64,000 nucleotides of DNA from Glebionis coronaria. Taxonomy: Eukaryota; Streptophyta; Magnoliopsida; Asterales; Asteraceae. Shown here in pieces: positions 56,896 through 64,000 of the stretch (position 1 is the first letter of the stretch; each line of letters begins with the position of its first letter). The stretch is from NCBI GenBank assembly GCA_025667525.1, contig CM046878.1, positions 394,758,974 to 394,822,973 on the forward strand, in the 5' to 3' direction. The notes beneath the pieces were generated by a model. That model was not told where the DNA came from. It saw only the letters and a program-made list of their open reading frames with translations, and searched no databases. The position numbers and the translations under genes were made by a program.

Positions 56896-58189
56896 CCCCC
56901 GAAAATAATCATGTATTCATTTCCATTTTCTCTTAGAGTTATAATATTAAAATAGGTGTAGAATAATTTGTATTTCATTTTTAATAGTTTTGTAATCTTT
57001 ACTGAGATTAATGAAAATTGATTTGAGTTGCAAAAGTCTTATTTAATTTACTGCTTTTATTAATTATTCTTGTCATAATCTATTTTTGATATTATATGAA
57101 TATTAATTGATTAAAGTTAATTAAATAGCTTTGATTGATTAATAAAAGGGAATTTGGAATAAAACTTTCCCCACTGGTAAGTTTTTAAACTGGTTCGATT
57201 GATGGTGTTTATGATTTTTGTGATGATGGTTTTATGGTGATGGAGTTGTTCACGTTATTTAACCAGCTCAGCGCTGCGTTACTGCTCAATGGAATCTTCA
57301 AATGGAATGTTTAATAGTTAAATTTATGTTATTTAATATGTTTTTTTATTATCAGTTGGTTAATGGATAATCTGATAAATGAAATAGGATTATTTGGGTA
57401 TGTTTTTGATAAAGTTTTTTAGTTGATATCTTATTTTCTGCTTTTGTTTAAATCTGTTTAGAATTAATAATTGGGTACTCCTAGTCTAATCTGTTATAAA
57501 TTGCTGTAACTCGTATTGAATGAATTTGTCTCCTGTTATTAGGATCTTATTTAGTCTGTTTATATAGAGTTGATAAATTGTTATAGCTTGCTGATTTTTA
57601 AACTTTTATTTCGTTTGCCTTGCTTTATTATTATCTGATCTGCTTATATTCGTGTTTGGGTCTATAGAATGTTCTTAGCTGTTAATTTTTTCTCGTTTAG
57701 ATAGTTTGCTGGGAACTGAGTGAATTGTTGTTGCTGTACTCTTGTTTTAATTTTAACTGAGCTACCTGCGTAATAGGATTTGTTTGGTAATGATCTTTAA
57801 TTTACATAACTGCTTAAAATAGAATGAATTTATGATTTGTTATGTGGGTTTGAGTTCGTGAATGAATAAGCAGATAGTAAAGAATAATGGACCATAGTTG
57901 CTCGATTTGTTGCTATACTGATTGAATGATGCTATTGAGTATTTCGGTTTGTGTTATTTGATTCGTAGTTTGGCTTTGCTTATTTGATTCATCTACTGAT
58001 TCTTAGGATTTCACTTGTTTGATTTGTTATTATCTTTACTTTGTTTAGTTAAGCTTATCGAGATCCAACTGATCTGATAAGCTCAAAGACTGGTTCCTAT
58101 CAGTTACATAAAATAAGCTTTTCATATTGATCATTACTGTGATCCTTCATTTTTCAGCTGTCATAAAAATATGTATCACAAAAAAATTT

Positions 58190-58257
58190 GAGTCTCTTGT
58201 GGGATTCGAACCCTTGACCTCAAGGGTTAGCGCCCAGCGTGTTAGCCAACTGAGCCA
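58190..58257 (-). other. tRNA-like Pol III promoter segment in solo LTR
   Basis: Minus strand: A box TGGCTCAGTTGG (58246-58257) and B box GGTTCGAATCC (58202-58212), both full consensus matches, with the same 46-base spacing as in the A LTRs. A T7 run follows within about 15 bases. The T arm is only partly paired and the acceptor ends do not match, so a functional tRNA is unlikely. Confidence 0.65.
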
Positions 58258-58881
58258 CTTGCTCTCTTTGTTTTAATATCAGTCAAAGTCAGTATTATAT
58301 CAATTTAATTTAGCTGGCAGTTTTTAGTATTAAACGATTTCTATAGATTTTACTTACTTTTAATAAATTTACTTTTTTTTAAACGTTTTTATTATGTTAT
58401 AAAAAGTTTAGTTTTACTTTAAAATTTCAATTAAAATTAGTTTTTTTAAATAGTAGATAAAAATTAAAATAAAATAAAATAGTTTAAAAAGTCATTTTTA
58501 ATTAAATAGAATAAATCTTTATAGATTTTTAATTAGTTTAAATTTTAATAGTTTTAATTGTTAAGTAATTAATTGTTTTAGATTTAAATATTTTGGGGTT
58601 TACGGTTCATGCACTTTAGGATAATTTTAAATAGTTTAAAATTGGTAGATTTTAATTCTAGTTTTAAAAACCGAAAATCAATTAAAATCGATTGTCCAAT
58701 TCAAAACGAAAACGTCTCAAATTCATAAGATCTTCGTGTACAACGAACTTGGTTCATCACGTGTTTAATTGAATTCGTCTTTGGTAATTTTAGACTATTA
58801 CTTTTTTCTAAAGGTAATTTTCTAATTTACCCTATAACGTATCTTAATTATCACATATACATTCCACTCCACATCAATAAT

Positions 58882-59192
58882 GTTAACATCCTTAGCTTTA
58901 ATGGTTTTAAGACTAGGAGTAGAAGACACTTCAACGGTTAAAATTTGAGCCTTTGAGTCATCGTCCTTCAGTGGTGGTGATAACGAGTTCTCATTTCTCA
59001 TTTTCTTGATGGAACTAACGTTTTCCTCCAGAATTGGCTTGTCATTCCATCCCTCGAATACATCCCAAAATTATTTATCCATACATATTCGTAAACCTTT
59101 TTGAATTAAATAGGCGTACTCTTTGTCGTTATAATCATTATCTTGAAAACCGTTCTTTTTAATTCTTTCAAAACATTCATCAAGGGTTTATT
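58882..59192 (-). pseudogene. Linker between protease and acidic tail of E
   Basis: Translated with stops, this gives acidic sequence that continues from the protease region towards 55868. There is no motif of its own. It shows that the polyprotein of E had the same order as in A. Confidence 0.55.
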
Positions 59193-61254
59193 TTATTCGA
59201 AAGAAAGATTGTTTTGGAAAGTATTATTTTGAGAATCATCGGTTTTATCTTGATTTTGGTATTTATCCGCGAGAAATTTCATCTTATCCTCCCCATATCT
59301 CAAAGTTAATTTCCCACCGAAAACGTCGATTTGGGCTCGAGCGGTTGATAAAAATGGTCTACCTAAGACGTAGGGCATTTAGGATCACACTCATAGTCAG
59401 AAATAACTAAATCCACGGGAAACATGAAGTTTCCAACTCGAACAAAAATGTCCTCGCTATACCAATTGGTTTGTCAAGGGTAAAATTAACTAAGCTCATG
59501 GCCATGTTCGTGGGGGTAAGATTTGGCAATTTCATCAATTTCCAAATAGAAAGAAGCATGAAATTAATGTTAGCACCAAGGTCGGCTAGTGTTATGCATT
59601 CCTCAATCTCGGGAAATTCACAAGGTATGAGAAACCGGCCCGGATATTCTTCCTTCTTAGGCATATGCCTTTTAGGATTCCTTAGAAAAACTGCGGCACA
59701 AGTTTTCTTAAGGTGCACTTTGGTAAGGTCCATGAAACTCTCTTTTGAAAGTTGGATGGGATACGAGATACACGAAATGGTTTAGAAGTAGAAGGAGAAA
59801 ATAGTAGACTTTGAAGAAAAAATATATGTGTAATCTCGTCCATCGTCGGCACCTTCTTCCCTTCGACCTTAGAACATGAGGACGTTTTTGAGGTCAAGGG
59901 TAGAGACGAATGCAGAGCGGTAAAGCCATCAAGGGTAGGGGTAATCACGCGACCTTTTCCATGAGACGTAATGGCTTTGACTTGCTCCTTCGGGTTAGGA
60001 ATGGTGTTACTTGGTAACAAACCCAGAGTGGACGGTTTGTTCGTAATAGCCGCAAACATACTCTCGAGTTTACTGTGATTTTGCTCAAATTTATTATTTT
60101 TCCCTTTCCAAGTATTTAAAAATTCGTTTTTCAACATACCAGTTTGGTTTTCTAATCTCCTCATGTTATCCTCATTTGATTTTACCTAGTTTTGAAAATC
60201 ATTAGACTCATTTGAATTTTTATTAAAACATTGGTTTTGATTCCCTTGATCGTTGTTACTTTGAAAATTACCGCTTGAATTTTGACCTTGATTTTGAAAT
60301 CCTCGGTCTTGATTGTTGTTGTTAAAAACTTAATTTTGAAATCTTGAATTTTTCCCTTGATAATAACTTCCACCTTGATTTTTATTTCCTTGAAAATTGT
60401 TTCAGTTTTACAAATTATTGCCTTGATTAAATTGTCTTTGTGGTGAACCGGCGTTGTTTTGATTTTAGTTGTGATTTCCAAAAACCGCATTAACGCTTGA
60501 CGTTTGGCCATCCGTAGCCGCACAGTCATAATAATTATGAGTTCCACACCACATAGTACACGAAACCTCAACGCGTCTCTCGGAATTTTACACAAAACGT
60601 TGCCACCCACGACGGAATTTAACGAATCTTGCTTGTAAGGATTACGACCGTTATAAAAGGTATCAATTTGGCGCAACTCGGTAATCCATGATGAGGACAT
60701 TTCCTAAGAAATTCCTTGAAACAATATCACGCCTCTCTAAACAATTCATTTGGTTTTTTGGGTAAACCTCGTGATCTCGTTTTTGAAAAACGTGGTCTTA
60801 GACGGTGAGAAAAATGATTAACAATTTAGGAAACGAGATCCTCCCACGTCAATATAGATCGAGGTGGTTCTTTCTCGTACCAAATTTTGGCGGGGCCTTC
60901 GATAGAATAAGGAAAAATCATTAGCTTAATCACATCATTATCGACGTTCTTAAACTTATAAGTGGCCAAAAGACGATTAAAGTTCCGAATATGGTCATGA
61001 GGATTATTCGACTCATAACCTCTAAACGTTTTTCCTTGAATTAGTGATAACATTCCCTATTTAATTTCAAAATTTTCTGCTTCAATATCAGGAATCACGA
61101 ACGCCTCTCCATAACCCTCGGTGGGTGCTTAGAGCAACTCTATCATCGTTTGATTTTCCGCCATCTCGTCTTGGGTTTCAAAAATAATGTTAGGACCTTG
61201 AGGTTCTAGTCGTCTTTGTTGTCGGTTCCTTTGATTTTGTTGATGTCGATTCAT
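59193..61254 (-). pseudogene. gag: Degenerate Gag-aspartic protease of E
   Basis: Pieces in order on the minus strand: 61254-60826 with the EGYGEA opening and NPHDHIRNF, MIFPYSIEGPAKIWYEKEPP; 60700 onward with QIDTFYNGRNPYKQDSLNS; a zinc knuckle CTMWCGTHNYYDC near 60560; an Asn/Gln-rich stretch; 60164-59682 with LPSNTIPNPKE as in A; 59733-59407 with the protease motif ADLGANINFMLL (Ser of DLGAS replaced by Asn); 59378-59193 with VLGRPFLSTARAQID. Numerous stops and frame changes mark it as dead. No RT follows. Confidence 0.88.
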
Positions 61255-62047
61255 CACGTCGTTAAAATTTTAAGTGGGATAATTGGTCGATCGAGTGCGC
61301 AAGCACTATTGAAAGAAATTGGGGATTAGCAAAGAATATTCTTTTTTTGTTTTTTATTTTTAATTTTTTTTTGGTATTTTGATGTATTACGTAGATTAAC
61401 AAATCTAGAAAAATCTCTCCTCAAATCAAGTCTCGATTAGAGAATCCAAAGGAATAAACGTGATTACGTGAAGTCAAAACCTTCGTTCGACTTTGAAACG
61501 TTGGTTGAAAAACAAAACGTTTCGAGGGTTCAATAATATAAGAACAAAGTAAATATAAGATCAATAATACTTGAGTTGGCAACCCCTTAATTTGTCCTCA
61601 CTTTCAAAGTACGCACAAGCGAGCGGAGGAACGAGACGACACGAAGCACTTAAGAGCCTTTTTCTTTAGGATGTATTTTATAACACCCGCCTTATACCCA
61701 CCTTATAGTTTGTACTAATCGAGATTAAACCTCTTAAGAGTATTTATCTTTTTTGGCTTAAACTTTTCTTTAATCGATACCACCAAAATTTACCGGATCG
61801 CTAATAATTGAAGCAAGTTTTTACTCTTTTGGAGATATTTTGAATTTATTTGTGCCACATAGATACAAAATAGTAATATTCAACATAAAAATGTAATGAT
61901 ACGGTGTAATTAGAGTACTAATTACACTATTTATTTATATGGTTAACAAGAAAAACGATAATGAATATTCACAATTTGTACACTTCCCAAAAATAGAAGG
62001 TAAAAAACGTAACTAGTCAAACAAAGACATTTATGGGACAATCACCT
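61255..62047 (-). other. E leader
   Basis: About 790 bp, non-coding, alignable with the leaders of D1 and, in part, A. A T-rich run lies at 61340-61375. Confidence 0.65.
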
Positions 62048-62065
62048 TCCCCGGCAGCGCCGCTA
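62048..62065 (-). other. Primer-binding site of E
   Basis: Minus strand TAGCGGCGCTGCCGGGGA, two changes from the site of A, two bases from the LTR end. Confidence 0.82.
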
Positions 62066-62426
62066 TTTGATAAGTTGTAAATAAAAGGTTCTATAAGTTC
62101 CACGAATCACGATTTAGGAAAATCGAGAATGAAATTAAAAACCGACGAGTTCGTTCTTCAATAAGGTTGATTATTGTGCCAAATGAACGTTTTTCGATTA
62201 GTTTACGCTTGATACAAGAGATTTTCAATAGGTTCAAAATAATTCTCGGAACCCTCTCGAATTGATCTCAGTTTAAAGTGAAAAGATTTGTTCTTGGTGA
62301 CAAAAAGGAGGTTTAGTTTTCTAATCTACTAAACAGGGAAATCAATAAAGAAAGACTTAAACTTGAAACAATCGACAATTAAAAAGCAACACTTGAATTA
62401 AAACTGGAAAATACCCTACTGAAAAA

Positions 62427-62800
62427 GTATCCTACACGGAATAAATCCTATACGGAAAAACACAATCGTATGCGGAATAATAATGTCCTATGCGGAATAA
62501 ATGCTCTTATGCGGAAAAGCTGGCTTATACGGAAAACAAGTTCTATTCGGAAAATAATGCCTATGCGGAAAAGTATGGTCTATGCGGAAAACAAGTTCTA
62601 TGCGGAAAATATGTTCTATGCGGAAAATATTGCCTATTCGGAAAATAATGCCTATTCGGAAAATGATGCCTATTCGGAAAAATATCCTTACGCGGAATAA
62701 AAGTCCTATGCGGAAAATAAAGTTCAATTCGGAAATATATTTCTATGCGGAAAAAAATGAATCTCTATGCGGAAAATCAGCTTATGCGGAAAATATGGTC
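62427..62800 (-). repeat. Minisatellite of CGGAAAA/CGGAATA words in LTR
   Basis: About twenty copies of a roughly 19-bp unit of the type CCTATGCGGAAAATAATG, alternating ATGCGG and ATTCGG. ORFs predicted across it on both strands are translations of the repeat. Confidence 0.92.
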
Positions 62801-62829
62801 TATTCGGAATATCTGGGATATTCCGAATA
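62801..62829. repeat. Perfect 13-bp hairpin at minisatellite edge
   Basis: TATTCGGAATATC, loop TGG, then the exact inverse. A second imperfect hairpin with the same CGGAATA arms follows at about 62848-62878. Confidence 0.9.
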
Positions 62830-63309
62830 AAGAAGAAAAATAACCTCTACTCGGAATAATTGAAATATTCCGAATAGAGACAACCCCAGAATCCCTATTC
62901 GGAATCTGGGAAACTCAGTACTGTAGAAATGCGAAGAACAGGGGACTCGGTTAATCCAAGATCAAACTTGACAAGCAAAAAGGTTTTACCAAATTAAACA
63001 CAAATCATCTAAATACCATAAGAAACAAATCCCACCAATAAAAACTCTAAATCAACAACTTTTTAAAATCAAACTTGAATCAAATAAAAAACTTAAGAAC
63101 TTGCAATAGAAGATGATGAAGAACAAGATGAATAAAAAGATGGAATTGATAGATTAATGGAAAAGTAACAAGAGTAATGATTAACACTTACAAGATTGAA
63201 AGAGAAAATGAAAAATCATCAAACACCCTAATGGTGTTTGTGATGAACCGAACTTAAGAACTGGGAAAAAAAAATGAAAGCTAACTCCCTAAAATGTGAA
63301 GGAAAAGTC

Positions 63310-63317
63310 TATTTATA
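63310..63317 (-). promoter_or_regulatory. Probable TATA box of E/F LTR
   Basis: Minus strand TATAAATAGAC about 450 bp after the LTR start. Confidence 0.5.
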
Positions 63318-63762
63318 GTCCTAGTGGTTGGTTGGTGAGTGGGCTTTCTCCCTTTCTTCTTGTCTTCTCGTCTTTTTAGAAAAGTTGACGTTTTCGATTC
63401 TGATTCGGGATTTGTCGTCGATTAAATTCAACTCGTCTTTTAATTTCTTCGTTAAATAGACTTGAGTTTCTTCGACATATGTAAATCTTCCATCTTTGGT
63501 CCTTTTCTTCGATAAATCTTCAAATAGGCCCATTGACTTCAAATCTTTTGCATCTCTTGGACAATAGACTTCGTCTTTAGTCTTTTTCCTTGATAAAACC
63601 CGTGCAATCCCATGTTTTCTTTAATATTCATCCGGTTAGCTCTGAAAACACGATAAACACAAAAACCACGCATAATTCCAAACAAATGATATTAAATACG
63701 TGTTTTGGTCTCGTTTTAGCCCGAATTAAGTGGTAAAAGGATAGGTGTTTACACACCTATCA

Positions 63763-63775
63763 AATCCCCTACACT
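63763..63775 (-). other. Polypurine tract of F
   Basis: Minus strand GTGTAGGGGATT directly before TGATAGGTGTG. Confidence 0.75.
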
Positions 63776-64000
63776 TAACCATTGCCATGCCCTCATGCAA
63801 TGCTTAGTGATAAAGCAAGATTACATTTTTCTCATAATTAATCAACCTTGTCCTTATTTAAATTCTACTAAACAAAAATTAAAATACTAAGAGAAATTAA
63901 AACTTTAAAATAAACAAAAGGATGGAAATAACTTGCAAAGAAATCAAGGACTTACATTAGGGCTTTGGTGTTGCGAAGATTTATCACCCTCAAGTTTCAC
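63776..64000 (-). other. 3' end of internal region F
   Basis: Non-coding. It starts with GCATGAGGGCATGGCAA (minus strand), the counterpart of the GTGTGAGGACACGG stretch before the tract in A and E. It shows that another element of the chain continues beyond the window. Confidence 0.65.

Larger units (their letters stand above)
55874..58876 (+). repeat. Solo LTR of A type
   Basis: 3.0 kb from TGATATGAGC to CCACATCA, clearly related to both LTRs of A over most of its length but much more diverged. It has the TATA box (56888-56895), the tRNA-like segment and near-matching 5-bp duplications, but no internal region. This is the usual result of LTR-LTR recombination of a full element. Confidence 0.9.
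62068..63762 (-). repeat. LTR shared by E and F (1.7 kb)
   Basis: From TGATAAGTTG to CACACCTATCA on the plus strand. A TATA box on the minus strand is at 63310-63317 (TATAAATA). The body carries a minisatellite and hairpins. Only the first 150 bp and the last 100 bp resemble the LTR at 48986-52725. Confidence 0.78.
45553..64000 (-). mobile_element. Chain of Gag-only elements D1-E-F sharing LTRs
   Basis: Reading the minus strand from right to left edge: end of internal region F with polypurine tract, LTR (63762-62068), primer-binding site, degenerate Gag-protease element E with a solo LTR inserted, polypurine tract, LTR (52725-48986), decayed primer-binding site, gag fragment D1, and the second half of an LTR (47268-45553). 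Each complete LTR has a polypurine tract on one side and a primer-binding site on the other, so it serves two elements. Such chains arise by recombination between LTRs. All parts are old; frames are full of stops. The right end lies beyond the window. Confidence 0.78.

Noticed and set aside
58190..58260. Functional tRNA gene in the solo LTR
   Set aside because: The B box and A box are perfect, but the acceptor ends are not complementary and the anticodon loop lacks the normal T33.
62427..62800. Possible CRISPR array
   Set aside because: Units are about 19 bp, tandem and degenerate, with no unique spacers of constant length, and the setting is plant retroelements.
62470..62830. Met/Arg-rich and Phe/Arg-rich ORFs on both strands
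   Set aside because: Repeat translations of the CGGAAAA minisatellite without start context or domain.

Overview
This window looks like gene-poor, repeat-rich plant nuclear DNA. Everything I can recognise is LTR retrotransposon; I see no convincing host gene. The copia pol lineages, the extra ORF downstream of copia pol and the gag type resemble elements I know best from Asteraceae (daisy family). That assignment is an inference from family resemblance. Names A-H below are labels for this window only.

Bases 1-45032 form a nest four layers deep. The base layer, G, is a decayed Ty1/copia element on + (pol end at 1-234, a broken extra ORF at 896-1317 and 42811-43529, possibly a proline-rich ORF at 44245-44994). 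Into G's extra ORF inserted B (1318-42810), a Ty3/gypsy-like element with no coding capacity that I can see. Into B inserted A (5879-38975), a long-LTR (3.03 kb) element that encodes Gag plus aspartic protease but no reverse transcriptase or integrase. Into A's 5' LTR inserted C1 (7329-19598, minus strand), a nearly intact Ty1/copia Sirevirus-like element with identical 320-bp LTRs. Into A's internal region inserted C2 (21287-29913, plus), a second Sirevirus-like element that lost gag, protease and the integrase core but keeps RT-RNase H and an intact, apparently spliced two-exon extra ORF. Four of these (A, B, C1, C2) have target-site duplications. LTR divergence judged by eye (B about 5%, A about 3%, C2 below 1%, C1 none) agrees with the nesting order.

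A separate copia 5' LTR with primer-binding site (H, 45033-45480) is cut at 45553 by a minus-strand tandem chain running off the window: LTR remnant, gag fragment (D1), LTR 48986-52725, degenerate Gag-protease element (E), LTR 62068-63762, start of another internal region (F). D1, E and A belong to one family of Gag-only elements. A solo LTR of the A type (55874-58876) sits inside E.

Points of most interest are the spliced extra ORF of C2, with its own promoter-like leader and an intron holding an array of hairpin repeats; the tRNA-like A-box/B-box segment kept in all three A-type LTRs; the multiplied polypurine tracts; the RT-less Gag family; and the shared-LTR chain whose LTRs match only at their ends.
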